A stretch of 64,000 bases of DNA from Defluviibacillus sp043739385 (GCA_043739385.1 JAYUED010000202.1:7713-71712); one strand, 5' to 3'. Counted from the stretch's first letter, positions 15,557-24,350 are shown. The notes: a model not told the origin generated them from the sequence alone. A program made the numbers and translations.

Positions 15557-15980
15557 CTGAAACGCGCTCCCCCTGGACGTTCACGACTTGCTCGCCGTCT
15601 TCCTTGCTGAAAGCGCCCAGTTGAGGCGCAGGCAAGAGGTCCAGTACAAGCTCAGACGGGCGGCAAATTCTGCTGCCTAAGGCGGTAACGACGATGGGCC
15701 GCTCCATCAGAATAGGGTGCGCCACCATAGCGTCGATTAGCGCGTCGTCGCTCAGAGTTAGGTTGTCCAGCGCCAGTTCGTCATACGGTGTGCCTTTTCG
15801 GCGCAGCATGGCGCGGACCGGCAGGCCCAATTGGGTGGCCAGTGCCCGCAGTTTGTCGCCACCAAGAGGCGTTATTTGGTAATCAATAACCTCGGGCTCG
15901 ATGCCTGAGTTGCGGATCAGTGCCAGCGTATTGCGTGAAGTACCGCAGGCGGGGTTATGAAAAATGGTGATGAAAGTCAT
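15549..15980 (-). CDS. arsC: Glutaredoxin-dependent arsenate reductase ArsC
   Basis: Reduces arsenate to arsenite with glutathione/glutaredoxin. It is 143 residues with catalytic Cys12 in HNPACGTSRNTL. Arg60, Arg94 and Arg107 (the latter in RPIVVTALGSRICRPSE) fall at the same numbers as the catalytic Arg residues of the plasmid R773 enzyme. It follows aqpS and overlaps arsH. The arsenite it makes has no ArsB or Acr3 pump in this cluster; the aquaglyceroporin upstream is the likely exit route. Confidence 0.95.
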   Translation of the reverse strand: MTFITIFHNPACGTSRNTLALIRNSGIEPEVIDYQITPLGGDKLRALATQLGLPVRAMLRRKGTPYDELALDNLTLSDDALIDAMVAHPILMERPIVVTALGSRICRPSELVLDLLPAPQLGAFSKEDGEQVVNVQGERVSGA

Positions 15981-15991
15981 AGAAAAACTCC

Positions 15992-16023
15992 AATTAAAGA
16001 ATTAAAGAATTAAAGAATTAAAG
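15992..16023. repeat. Octamer tandem repeat AATTAAAG x4
   Basis: Four perfect contiguous copies of AATTAAAG lie between arsC and aqpS. The aqpS stop codon (16010-16012) is inside the third copy. The repeat therefore sets the last codons of aqpS and the distance to the arsC ribosome-binding site. Because 8 is not a multiple of 3, gain or loss of copies would change which copy supplies the stop. Confidence 0.85.
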
Positions 16024-16741
16024 TTTCAGTGTGTTTCGGTGTGAATACATGGGCCAAACCCATACCCGCCAAGGCTCCAACGCACTGCGCCAGTACAAAA
16101 CCCAGCGCACTGGCGGGTGCAATCCCGGCAAAGCTGTCAGACAGCATTCGGCCCAGTACAGCCGCCGGGTTGGCAAAGCTGGTGCTAGCGGTAAACCAGT
16201 AAGCTGCACCGATGTAGCAGGCTACCAACGCACTGGGACGAGCCTTAACACGGGTATCCAAAGTGCGCAGAATAAGGAACACCAAGCCGCCTGTGGCTAT
16301 GGCTTCTGCCGTCCACTGACCGAATCCAGTGAACTGGCCTGCAGCAGTCCAACCACCGCGCAGCTTATGGCTGATTTGCCAGATCGGCATGCCAAACATG
16401 GCATGTGCAGCCCAAGCACCTACAACAGCGCCCAGCAATTGAGCTGCTATATAAAAACTAGCTGCTTGTACTCGTCCAGTTTGAACGACCAGTCCTTTTG
16501 ATACTAAAACCAACGTTACGAGCGGGTTGAAGTGCGCACCGCTTACCGGTCCCAGAGTTTCGATCAGCACAAACAGCGCAAACACCGTTGCCAGCGTATT
16601 CGCCAGCAGCGCCACAGCCATATTTCCCTCGGCCAGTTGCTCTGCCATGATGCCCGAGCCTATGACGGCGCACAGGACTGCGGCGGTGCCGGTGAATTCA
16701 GCAAGAATCTTGGGTCTTAAATCTGCGAAGGAAGCGCTCAT
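16010..16741 (-). CDS. aqpS: Aquaglyceroporin AqpS (MIP family), arsenite channel
   Basis: A 243-residue MIP channel from the ATG at 16741; a TTG 24 bases upstream is possible. Six helices carry the two pore half-helices GAHFNPLVTL (NPL at 72-74, a variant of NPA) and FANPAAVLGR (NPA at 191-193). In Sinorhizobium meliloti an aquaglyceroporin AqpS sits in an arsR-aqpS-arsC-arsH operon and lets arsenite made by ArsC diffuse out; gene order here is the same. It lies between arsR and arsC. Its last codons and stop lie within an octamer repeat. Confidence 0.9.
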   Translation of the reverse strand: MSASFADLRPKILAEFTGTAAVLCAVIGSGIMAEQLAEGNMAVALLANTLATVFALFVLIETLGPVSGAHFNPLVTLVLVSKGLVVQTGRVQAASFYIAAQLLGAVVGAWAAHAMFGMPIWQISHKLRGGWTAAGQFTGFGQWTAEAIATGGLVFLILRTLDTRVKARPSALVACYIGAAYWFTASTSFANPAAVLGRMLSDSFAGIAPASALGFVLAQCVGALAGMGLAHVFTPKHTETLIL

Positions 16742-16774
16742 AGCGACTTGATTGGAATGAGGCAATAAATCTAT

Positions 16775-17143
16775 CTAACAGCAGCCTTGCGGTTGCTGCG
16801 CTAAATCACAGGCCTGACCCGCACAGCAGTGCTCAGTTAGATAACCGAGCAGGGCGTTCATGTGTGCGAAATCGGCGCGGTAGATCAGATTACGGCCCTT
16901 GGATTCGCAACTTACCAAACCGGAATTGGCCAGCTCCTTCAGATGAAATGACAAGGCGCTGGGGGTGGCTTGAAGCTGCTCCACTAGTGCGCTTGGTGTT
17001 AGGCCATCTGTTCCTGCGACTACCAAAGCACGGAACGCACGCAAGCGCTGGATTTGTGCCAGCGCCGTCAAGGCTTTGACGGCGGCAGTTTCAGATAAGC
17101 CAAGAGTACCTGTTAAATCTGTTAAATCTGTTTTTACTTCCAT
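16775..17143 (-). CDS. arsR: ArsR-family arsenic-responsive repressor
   Basis: A 122-residue winged-helix metalloregulator that heads the arsenic operon. The recognition helix lies in TPSALSFHLKELANSGLVS. The classical ArsR site (ELCVCDL in the recognition helix) is missing. Instead, Cys residues cluster at the C-terminus: Cys106, Cys107, Cys112, Cys121 and Cys122, plus Cys79. C-terminal Cys sites for arsenite are known from Acidithiobacillus ferrooxidans ArsR, so a similar site is likely. The start codon lies inside a palindrome that is the probable operator. Confidence 0.92.
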   Translation of the reverse strand: MEVKTDLTDLTGTLGLSETAAVKALTALAQIQRLRAFRALVVAGTDGLTPSALVEQLQATPSALSFHLKELANSGLVSCESKGRNLIYRADFAHMNALLGYLTEHCCAGQACDLAQQPQGCC

Positions 17144-17166
17144 ACTTCAATTATGCTTGAAATATG
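17141..17166 (-). promoter_or_regulatory. Putative ArsR operator overlapping the arsR start codon
   Basis: An imperfect 26-base palindrome centred at 17153/17154 has core arms TTCAA (17146-17150) and TTGAA (17157-17161) and outer arms CATA and TATG. The outer CAT is the complement of the arsR ATG. On the minus strand a CATAAT -10-like hexamer lies within the dyad, so repressor binding would cover both promoter and start. Compact and typical of ArsR/SmtB operators, but not tested. Confidence 0.65.
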
Positions 17167-17172
17167 GAAACT

Positions 17173-17205
17173 AAAAAAATAGCATTAGCTTAAAGCCAAT
17201 GCTAT
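17173..17205 (-). terminator. Rho-independent terminator of the RND efflux operon
   Basis: Arms ATAGCATT (17179-17186) and AATGCTAT (17198-17205) pair perfectly, with an inner GCTT/AAGC extension. On the minus strand the hairpin is followed by seven U residues (17173-17179). It lies 51 bases after the outer-membrane-factor stop and insulates arsR from the upstream efflux operon. Confidence 0.9.
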
Positions 17206-17255
17206 AACCTCAAACAAAAGCGAAGGTAAGTCGCCCTTAGGCTAACCTCAATCGC

Positions 17256-18758
17256 TTAGGGGGTCTTTGTTACAGCGCTGACTGTTGCAGTGTCGGTAGT
17301 AACCGCCCAGCCGCCACCAAGCGCTTGTTGCAACGCCACCGTGTCTCCCATATAAACAGCACGGCTGGCTATGCGGGTTAATTGCGCTTGGAGCACCGCT
17401 TGCTGTGCAGCAAGCAGCACCAAGCGTGAGGTGTAGCCTAGTTTGAACTGCTGTTGCGTATGTACCAGCAATTGGGTATTGGCTGTTTCAACATCTTGCG
17501 CCGCAGTGAGGGACTTCGCGTCAGCATCTAGGGCATAAAGCGTATCGGCCACGTTTTGAAACGCTGTCAATACGACGCTTTGGTACTGCGCCTTGGCGGC
17601 TTGCGCGGTGGCTTCGGCAGCCCGCTTGCGGGCACTGAGAATGCCGCCTGAGAACAAAGGTTGCGTCAGCCCACCCAGTAATCCCCAGGCGTAGTTACTT
17701 GGTGAAAACAGTCCCCCCAAAATGCTGTTGCTGTAAGCCAAATTAGCAGACAGCGACAACTGCGGCAGCATATTTGCTACCGCTACGCCAATTTGCGCGT
17801 AGCTGACATGCAGCTGCTCTTGGGCTGCCTGTACATCTGGGCGGTGTGCGACCAGACTGGAAGGTACGATATTAGGTAAAGAACTTGGCAGGTGAATTTC
17901 GTTGCGGGTGGCTTCAGATTCCCCGCCCGGAAGTGCTTGCGCTGGCAATTGACCGCAAAGCATAGCAAGCAGATCTCGCGTTTGGTCGATTTGCTTTTGC
18001 AATGGCGGTAGCAGCGCTAAGGTTTGAGCGTAAGTGGCTTGTTGCTGTGCCAGGTCTAAACCACTGGAGTAGCCCGATTTTTTCAGTAGCATCAACTGCT
18101 TCAACTGATCCTCTGCAATCTGCACGGCATTCTTAACAACGGCAATTTGCTCGCCAAGCAGCTGCTCTTGGATCGCCGCTGCCACAACGTTGCTAACCAG
18201 GGTGATTTTGAAGGCGTCCAGTTGGTACGCTTGGCTTCGCGCCGCAGCCTGCAACGATTCGACCTGACGGCGGTTGCCGCCTAAAACGTCAGGTACAAAG
18301 CCCACCGTGAGCTGGGCGGTATGCAAGTTGAACAGCGAGTTCCCCGAGATCAAGGGTGACGACAGCACATTGCCTGGGTTTTGTCGCGATGCGCTGTAAC
18401 TCGCTGACACCATAGGGTAAAACAGCCCACGCTGTGCGGTCACGTTCTCTTGCGCCGCCTTCAAAGTGGCGAGGCCTCCTTCAATACTGGGGTTGTGCGC
18501 AAGCGCGCTTTCAACCAAAGCATCTACACGTGGCGAACCATAGGCCTTCCACCACTGGGGAAGCACCTCGCCTTGCAGCGCCTGCGGTAAAGCGGTATTG
18601 ACGGGTTCGCGTGTAAAGGCGTTGGCGACAGGTGCTTCGGGAGACGTGTAGTCTGGCCCCACAGCTGCGCAGCTTGCAAGCAGAGCCAGGCCGGCGAGAG
18701 CGAAGGGCAGGGGGCGCAGGGTCATCATGGTGGACTTCAACTTGAACGCTTTAAACAT
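17256..18758 (-). CDS. Outer-membrane efflux lipoprotein of the RND metal pump
   Basis: TolC/NodT-type outer-membrane channel, 500 residues from the ATG at 18758, which overlaps the pump gene stop (8-base overlap). A methionine pair ten residues in could also serve and would give a more usual signal length. The lipobox is LLASC. Diagnostic segments include VGPDYTSPEAP, PQWWKAYGSPRVDALVESAL, SLPNIVPSSLVAHRPDVQAAQEQL and GLTQPLFSGGILSARKRA. It is the third gene of the adaptor-pump-channel operon and is followed by a strong terminator. Confidence 0.92.
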   Translation of the reverse strand: MFKAFKLKSTMMTLRPLPFALAGLALLASCAAVGPDYTSPEAPVANAFTREPVNTALPQALQGEVLPQWWKAYGSPRVDALVESALAHNPSIEGGLATLKAAQENVTAQRGLFYPMVSASYSASRQNPGNVLSSPLISGNSLFNLHTAQLTVGFVPDVLGGNRRQVESLQAAARSQAYQLDAFKITLVSNVVAAAIQEQLLGEQIAVVKNAVQIAEDQLKQLMLLKKSGYSSGLDLAQQQATYAQTLALLPPLQKQIDQTRDLLAMLCGQLPAQALPGGESEATRNEIHLPSSLPNIVPSSLVAHRPDVQAAQEQLHVSYAQIGVAVANMLPQLSLSANLAYSNSILGGLFSPSNYAWGLLGGLTQPLFSGGILSARKRAAEATAQAAKAQYQSVVLTAFQNVADTLYALDADAKSLTAAQDVETANTQLLVHTQQQFKLGYTSRLVLLAAQQAVLQAQLTRIASRAVYMGDTVALQQALGGGWAVTTDTATVSAVTKTP

Positions 18759-21700
18759 GGTTGTCACCACCTAAGCCAACACGGCGTTTTTTGGGTGTCA
18801 GATGGCGCAGAACCATCAGCCGCATAGCAGGTACCACCAGCAGTAAAAAGACAGGGCCGAGCAACATCCCCCCCACCACCACTGTCGCCAGCGGACGTTG
18901 TACTTGGCTGCCAATACCATGACTCAGCGCAGCAGGGAATAATCCGATGCACGCAGACAGTGCCGTCATCAGTAATGGGCGCATCCGGTGGATGTAAGCA
19001 TCGTAAATAGCCTCTTCAGCAGTCTTGCCGGCGAGGCGAAGCTCTTTAAAGGTACTTAGTATCAAGATACCGTCCATCACCGAAACACCTAGTAGTGAGA
19101 TGAAACCAATGATGGCCGAAATGCTGATGACTTGCCCTGACATGTACAACGCCAGCATCCCACTGGCAACGGTGAACGGCACCGCACCCAGAGTTAGCAG
19201 GCTGAAGGCGAAACTACTGAACAGCGCGTAAAGCAGTACCAAAATCAGCACGATAGCCATAGGGATCAAAATCGTCATACGTGCTTTGGCGCTTTGCAGC
19301 TCTTCAAATTCGCCAGCGTACAAAATACGGTAGCCCGTGGGCAGCTTGATTTCTTCGCCAACGCGCTTTTGAATTTCCGTCACAGTACTGCCCAAGTCGC
19401 GCCCACGCACGCTGAATTTGATGGGAATGTAGCGCTCATTGCGTTCATGGTAAATGTAGGTCGCACCCGTGTCTAAGCCGATACTGGCAATATCCTTCAG
19501 TGGGATGTAGCCTGTTGTAGCGCCCGTACTCGAGTTGGTGGTGTACCCAATGCGCAAATCCCGCACGCTTTGGATATCTGCCCGTGCCTTGGTAGCGTAG
19601 CGTACCGAAAGACCATACTGACGGTCGCCCTCCAACACTGTGGTGACGACTGTGCCACCCATCGCCGCCTGTATGGCGGTGTTTACGTCACCCGTATTCA
19701 GTCCGTAACGGGCTGCTTTGGCGCGGTCAATCTGAATATTCAAATTGGGCTGACCGAGAATGTTGAAAATGCCTAAATCCGCTACACCATCAATCTTGTA
19801 CATGGTGGCCACCACGTCTACGGCCAGTTTCTCCAGCGTCGCTAAATCAGGGCCGACGATTTTTACGGAATTCGCACCCTTCACGCCTGACAAACCTTCT
19901 TCCACGTTGTCCTGAATGTACTGTGAGAAGTTAAAGCCGATGCCAGGGAACTCTTTGGCAAACTTGTCTTGCAGCTCCGACACCAACCGCTCTTTGGTCA
20001 TGTCGGCGGGCCATTCGTCAAACGATTTGAGGGGTGCAAACAGCTCCACGTTGTTAAAGCCTGAGGCATCGCTGCCGTCATCTGGCCGTCCGTGTTGGGA
20101 CACAACTGTCAGAACCTCAGGGTAGCTTTTGATGATCTCGCGCATCCGATTGGCTTTTTCGGTGCCTGCCTCCAATGAAATCGTGGGTGGCATGGCGGCA
20201 CGAATCCATAAATTACCTTCTTCCAGCGCAGGCAAGAATTCGCTGCCCATGTGGGTTGTGAGAATGGCGATGGCGATTAAAAATGCCACACCCCCACTGA
20301 ACACCAATGTGGTGTTGCGCAAAGTCCAGCGCAGCATCGGCTCGTAAGCCCGTCGAATCAATTCCACAACCTTGGTTTCATGCTCCTGTACGCGGCGGGG
20401 CAGCAAATAAGCCGCCAGCACTGGGGTGATGGTGAAAGTGGCCAGCAACGCGCCACCCAAAGCGTAGCCATAGGTACGCGCCATAGGACCAAAAATTTGT
20501 CCTTCAACGCCGGTCATTAAAAACAGTGGCGAAAACGCAGCAATGGTGATAACAGTGGAAAACAGCACTGAACTGTCCACTTGCAGCGCACTCATGTAGA
20601 TAATGCGCAGGCGCTGGGTCCAGCCCATAGCGGGATCGGTCTCCATTCCGTGAGGGCCCGTTGCCATAGCCCGCAGCGCATCCACACGTTCACGGGGTGT
20701 TCTTTGGAAGTTCCGGAAGATGTTCTCCACCAGAATCACCGCAGAATCTACGATGATTCCAAAATCTACCGCCCCCAGCGACAGTAGGTTGGCCGATTCG
20801 CCTGTTAACACCAAAATCATGATGCTAAAGAAGAGCGCGAAGGGGATGTTCACGCTCACAATCACCGCGCTACGCAGATCACCTAAAAACAACCACTGGA
20901 TAAGAAACACCAATACGCAGCCAAAAATCAGGTTGTGAATGACAGTATGGGTGGTGACGTTGACCAGCGTGGAACGATCGTAGTACGGGGACAACTTCAC
21001 ACCCTGGGGTAGGCTGCCGTCGCTGTTGATTGCGGCTACAGCTTCTTCTACCCGGGCAATCACGTCTTTAGTCTGCATTGTGCGGTTCATCACCACAATA
21101 CCTGTCACGACATCGTTTTCTGCATCACGGCCCGCTTCACCCAGGCGCGGCACAGTGCCCAGCGTAACGGCAGCCACGTCCTTAACCAGGATGGGCAGGC
21201 TGTTTTGCTGCGTCAGGACAATATTACCCACATCTTCAATCTGCCGAACCAAGCCCAAGCCCCGAACGTTCACCGATTGCTCGCCCACGCTGATCGTACG
21301 TCCGCCCACATTTGAATTGGCATTGCCCACAGCAGTAAGCACCTGTTGCAAGGTGATGCCATAGCTTTCCATCTTTTGTGGATTCACCTCCACGTGGTAT
21401 TCCTTGGTGGTGCCACCCCAGGTGACAACCTGAGCCACGCCGGGTACCGTCAACAAGCGGCGCTGGATCACCCAATCTTGGATGCTGCGCAGGTCGGTCA
21501 GGCTGTAGGTGGACGGACCTTTGACCTGGTAGCGCAAAATTTCGCCAACTAAGCTCGACGCCTGAATCTGCGGCTGAACGTTATTGGGTAGGTTGACGTT
21601 TTGTTGCAGATTAATGGCGGTTTGCGTCAGTGCGGGCACGTAATCCACGCCGTACTTGAACGTCACCCGAACAAAAGCGAGGCCATAAAAAGAGGTAGAG

Positions 21701-21948
21701 CGTATGTTGTCCACACCCATCGTCGTGGCCAGACCGATTTCCATGGGCCGCGTGTAGTAGCGCTCCATTTCCTCTGCCGAAAGTCCGGGTACCTGGGCGG
21801 TAATTTCCAGAATAACGGGGGCTGGGTTGGGGTAAGCCTCCACATTCAGTTTGTAAAAGGCCAGCACACCTGCTGCCAAGAAGGCCATCAGGCCGAGCAG
21901 CACAATAGGCCGGCGCGTCAGGACGAACGCCAATAAAGATCGAAACAC
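18751..21948 (-). CDS. Heavy-metal efflux RND transporter (CzcA/CusA-type, HME family)
   Basis: Inner-membrane proton-driven exporter, 1065 residues, normal for RND pumps. N-terminal AFVLTRRPIVLLGLMAFL and NVEAYPNPAPVILEITAQ are HME-type. The proton-relay helix reads GAVDFGIIVDSAVILVEN, with paired Asp residues and Glu as in HME pumps. The second half has MGSEFLPALEEGNLWIRAAMPPTISLE. The three CusA Met ligands could not be aligned by eye, so the metal (Cu/Ag versus Zn/Co/Cd/Ni or other) is left open. It starts 13 bases after the adaptor stop and overlaps the outer-membrane-factor gene. Confidence 0.92.
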   Translation of the reverse strand: MFRSLLAFVLTRRPIVLLGLMAFLAAGVLAFYKLNVEAYPNPAPVILEITAQVPGLSAEEMERYYTRPMEIGLATTMGVDNIRSTSFYGLAFVRVTFKYGVDYVPALTQTAINLQQNVNLPNNVQPQIQASSLVGEILRYQVKGPSTYSLTDLRSIQDWVIQRRLLTVPGVAQVVTWGGTTKEYHVEVNPQKMESYGITLQQVLTAVGNANSNVGGRTISVGEQSVNVRGLGLVRQIEDVGNIVLTQQNSLPILVKDVAAVTLGTVPRLGEAGRDAENDVVTGIVVMNRTMQTKDVIARVEEAVAAINSDGSLPQGVKLSPYYDRSTLVNVTTHTVIHNLIFGCVLVFLIQWLFLGDLRSAVIVSVNIPFALFFSIMILVLTGESANLLSLGAVDFGIIVDSAVILVENIFRNFQRTPRERVDALRAMATGPHGMETDPAMGWTQRLRIIYMSALQVDSSVLFSTVITIAAFSPLFLMTGVEGQIFGPMARTYGYALGGALLATFTITPVLAAYLLPRRVQEHETKVVELIRRAYEPMLRWTLRNTTLVFSGGVAFLIAIAILTTHMGSEFLPALEEGNLWIRAAMPPTISLEAGTEKANRMREIIKSYPEVLTVVSQHGRPDDGSDASGFNNVELFAPLKSFDEWPADMTKERLVSELQDKFAKEFPGIGFNFSQYIQDNVEEGLSGVKGANSVKIVGPDLATLEKLAVDVVATMYKIDGVADLGIFNILGQPNLNIQIDRAKAARYGLNTGDVNTAIQAAMGGTVVTTVLEGDRQYGLSVRYATKARADIQSVRDLRIGYTTNSSTGATTGYIPLKDIASIGLDTGATYIYHERNERYIPIKFSVRGRDLGSTVTEIQKRVGEEIKLPTGYRILYAGEFEELQSAKARMTILIPMAIVLILVLLYALFSSFAFSLLTLGAVPFTVASGMLALYMSGQVISISAIIGFISLLGVSVMDGILILSTFKELRLAGKTAEEAIYDAYIHRMRPLLMTALSACIGLFPAALSHGIGSQVQRPLATVVVGGMLLGPVFLLLVVPAMRLMVLRHLTPKKRRVGLGGDNHV

Positions 21949-21961
21949 TGTGTAGGCCCGC

Positions 21962-23191
21962 TCAGTTGAGGGTGATGAGGTAGAGGTTACTCAGGAAAAG
22001 TGCCTTGTTATGCGCAATTTTTTCCCCTGGTGCCAGTCCGGTCAGTACCTGCACCATGCCGTTTTTTACCAACCCAGTGGTGACTTTGCGGCGCTTGAAT
22101 CGAGTACCGTCTTGCGTCACCCAAGCAGAGAGGCTGCCATCGCCTTCACGCGCCAGTGCATTCGCCTCTATGGCCGCTGAAGTAACTGGCGAGCCCACGG
22201 TGATGGTGAAGCTGGCCATCATCTGCGGTTTGAGCAGGTGCTTTGCGTCAGCCACATCAGCGCGCACCGTAATGCGGTGAGTAGAGGCATCGGCCATATC
22301 ACTGATATAGCTGATTTTTCCTGCGAAATTGGTATCTGGATAAGCCTGGACTTTCACCGCTACAGCTTGCCCAGCCCGGTAGCTGGCCAACTCCGATTCA
22401 GGAACGCTTGCGATCATCCACAGGCTTTGCATGTTTGCCACAGTCAGTGGTGCAGTGGAGTTACCCGGTTGCACCAGCTGACCAACAGCGCCAGAGCGGG
22501 CGGTGATTCGACCTGCAAAGGGGCTGCGCACCTGCATTTCGGTGTCCACTGTGCGCTTGGCTTCGATTTCGTCGATGGTGGCGTTGCTCAACCCAAAAAG
22601 GGTCAGTGATTTGCGGGCTGCGCGGTAAGCTGCATCAGCAGCTTGCTGGTCTGCTGTGTTTTGTTGCAGTTCTTTTTGCGGAATACTTTGCGTCTCGAAC
22701 AGGCTTTGTGCTCGGCGCAGCGTTTCGCCAGTCACTTTGAGCGTACCCGCCGTTGAAATCAGCGCGGCTCCTGCCGCGGCAATGTCTGGAATTTGTACGG
22801 TGTAGAGTAACTGCCCTTTGGCCACATCGTCGCCCGCACGTACAGCTATGCTGCCTATACGCCCCTGATACGGTGAAAACACCGGTACTGACTGATCTTG
22901 GTTGAAATCAATGATGCCTAGGGCCTCACGTTGCATATCGAAAGCAGCTGAAGTTACTGCGCCAACCTGGAGCTCAGCTATTTGCTCAGGATTAAGCTGT
23001 AACTCATCCACCCCTATGCGCACTACAGGCGCTTTGGCTGACGTGGTGGGTGCAGTCGGAGGCGTTGAGCTGAAGTAGACATAGCCCAGACCTAAAACGA
23101 TCGCGAGACCTATCCCACCCAAAGCAAGGTGCAGAGGGCGAACACGCCCCGAAACAGCGGTCGGAGGGCGATGGGAAGGTTTCGATGGCAT
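21962..23191 (-). CDS. Periplasmic adaptor of the RND metal pump (CzcB/CusB-type)
   Basis: Membrane-fusion protein of 409 residues from the ATG at 23191; an upstream in-frame start at 23245 would add 18 residues without signal-like character. A single N-terminal membrane anchor (about 18-40) is followed by the lipoyl half PYQGRIGSIAVRAGDDVAKGQLLYTV, a coiled-coil hairpin, and VRSPFAGRITARSGAVGQLVQPG. The barrel is LWMIASVPESELASYRAGQAV and the membrane-proximal domain is at the C-terminus. No His- or Met-rich metal-binding N-terminus is seen. First gene of the operon; a 240-base divergent region with palindromes precedes it. Confidence 0.9.
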   Translation of the reverse strand: MPSKPSHRPPTAVSGRVRPLHLALGGIGLAIVLGLGYVYFSSTPPTAPTTSAKAPVVRIGVDELQLNPEQIAELQVGAVTSAAFDMQREALGIIDFNQDQSVPVFSPYQGRIGSIAVRAGDDVAKGQLLYTVQIPDIAAAGAALISTAGTLKVTGETLRRAQSLFETQSIPQKELQQNTADQQAADAAYRAARKSLTLFGLSNATIDEIEAKRTVDTEMQVRSPFAGRITARSGAVGQLVQPGNSTAPLTVANMQSLWMIASVPESELASYRAGQAVAVKVQAYPDTNFAGKISYISDMADASTHRITVRADVADAKHLLKPQMMASFTITVGSPVTSAAIEANALAREGDGSLSAWVTQDGTRFKRRKVTTGLVKNGMVQVLTGLAPGEKIAHNKALFLSNLYLITLN

Positions 23192-23307
23192 GGGAATGTG
23201 ATGAATGGATAAAAGGTTGGCGGAATTTGATTCGCAGGTCGCCACTTTAGAAAGTCAGGGCTGACCTGACTCTGACCAAAATCACTCAAACTGCTCGTAA
23301 ACCCTAA

Positions 23308-23347
23308 GTAGTACTACGTAGCTACGTGAATTCTGTGTGAAATTCAC
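23308..23347. promoter_or_regulatory. Nested palindromes between the RND operon and olsB
   Basis: Three dyads lie side by side: GTAGTACTAC (23308-23317, perfect), ACGTAGCTACGT (23316-23327, perfect) and GTGAATT-N8-AATTCAC (23326-23347). They lie in the 240-base divergent gap between the metal-efflux operon (minus) and the acyltransferase gene (plus). They are likely operator sites; no metal regulator gene is adjacent. Nothing else was recognised in the gap. Confidence 0.5.
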
Positions 23348-23486
23348 CGTTTTAAGAGACTGACTATCACCTTGTACTAGTCACACATTTCGCATCAAAC
23401 CGCCATATCAGCGTCACACCGCATGGCCACACTTTGTTGAACTCAAAGATATCCCTCTTAAAGCGACAACTCAAAGGACTGCCCCA

Positions 23487-24350
23487 ATGAAAGAGCTGCC
23501 TAATCCAACTTTTGCGCTGTCTCCGCTGGTCATGCCCAGGGGAATACTTCATCGCCGCGACAGTAGCCTTGAAGCCGTAAGTTGCGCTGTACCTGCTGTG
23601 GGAACAAACCGGGGCATCGCCGTCTCATGGGCTAAACACCAAGATGAGGTCCGCGCTGCGCAGCGACTGAGGTTTGACGTGTTTGCAACCGAAATGGGTG
23701 CGCGCCTCACCACATCGATTCCCGGCCATGACATTGATCTGTTTGACGACTACTGCGAGCATTTACTGGTGCGCGATATGGCGACGCAACAAGTCATTGG
23801 CACCTATCGTGTACTGACGCCTGTCCAGGCCAAGCGCATTGGAAGCACATACAGTGATACCGAGTTCGATCTGACGCGCTTGCGCAGTTTGAGGAGTCGC
23901 ATGGTCGAGCTGGGTCGCAGCTGCGTTCACCCTGAGCACCGGCATGGTGGCGTAATTTTGGCCTTGTGGGGCGCGCTTACCGAATTCATGCTGCGCAACG
24001 AACTTGACACCATGATCGGTTGCGCCAGCATCCCCATGTTGTCACACGGTGTTGTAAGTGCTCAGGCGGCGGCTACCATCTGGCACCAGCTGCGGGCAAC
24101 GCACCTCGCACCGTTTGAATTTCACGTGCAACCCCGCTTGGCACTGCCCGTGGAGGCGTTTGACCACAGCGTTTATGTCGAACCACCGGCACTTATTAAG
24201 GGCTATTTGCGCTTAGGGGCCAAGGTTTTGGGCGCGCCAGCGTGGGACCCAGATTTCAACTCCGCTGATCTGCCAATGCTGCTGCGCATAAGCGATATGT
24301 CGCCGCGCTACGGCCGGCATTTCCGCAGCTTTACACCTGTGATTAGCTGA
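23487..24350 (+). CDS. olsB: GNAT-type N-acyltransferase, OlsB-like (ornithine lipid synthesis)
   Basis: A 287-residue acyltransferase of the OlsB/hemolysin-like family, which transfers a 3-hydroxyacyl group from acyl-carrier protein to ornithine in the first step of ornithine-lipid synthesis. Characteristic segments are QRLRFDVFATEMGARL, HDIDLFDDYCEHLLVRD, VIGTYRVL, MVELGRSCVHPEHRHGGVILALWG and GCASIPM. A good Shine-Dalgarno (aaagga) precedes the ATG. No OlsA-type O-acyltransferase is adjacent; the next gene is a lipid-A-type phosphoesterase, suggesting an envelope-lipid role. OlsB is the most likely member, but other N-acyl-amino-acid synthases look similar. Confidence 0.75.
   Translation: MKELPNPTFALSPLVMPRGILHRRDSSLEAVSCAVPAVGTNRGIAVSWAKHQDEVRAAQRLRFDVFATEMGARLTTSIPGHDIDLFDDYCEHLLVRDMATQQVIGTYRVLTPVQAKRIGSTYSDTEFDLTRLRSLRSRMVELGRSCVHPEHRHGGVILALWGALTEFMLRNELDTMIGCASIPMLSHGVVSAQAAATIWHQLRATHLAPFEFHVQPRLALPVEAFDHSVYVEPPALIKGYLRLGAKVLGAPAWDPDFNSADLPMLLRISDMSPRYGRHFRSFTPVIS

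Noticed and set aside
15992..16023. Octamer array as a CRISPR-like array
   Set aside because: Units are contiguous with no spacers and far too short.
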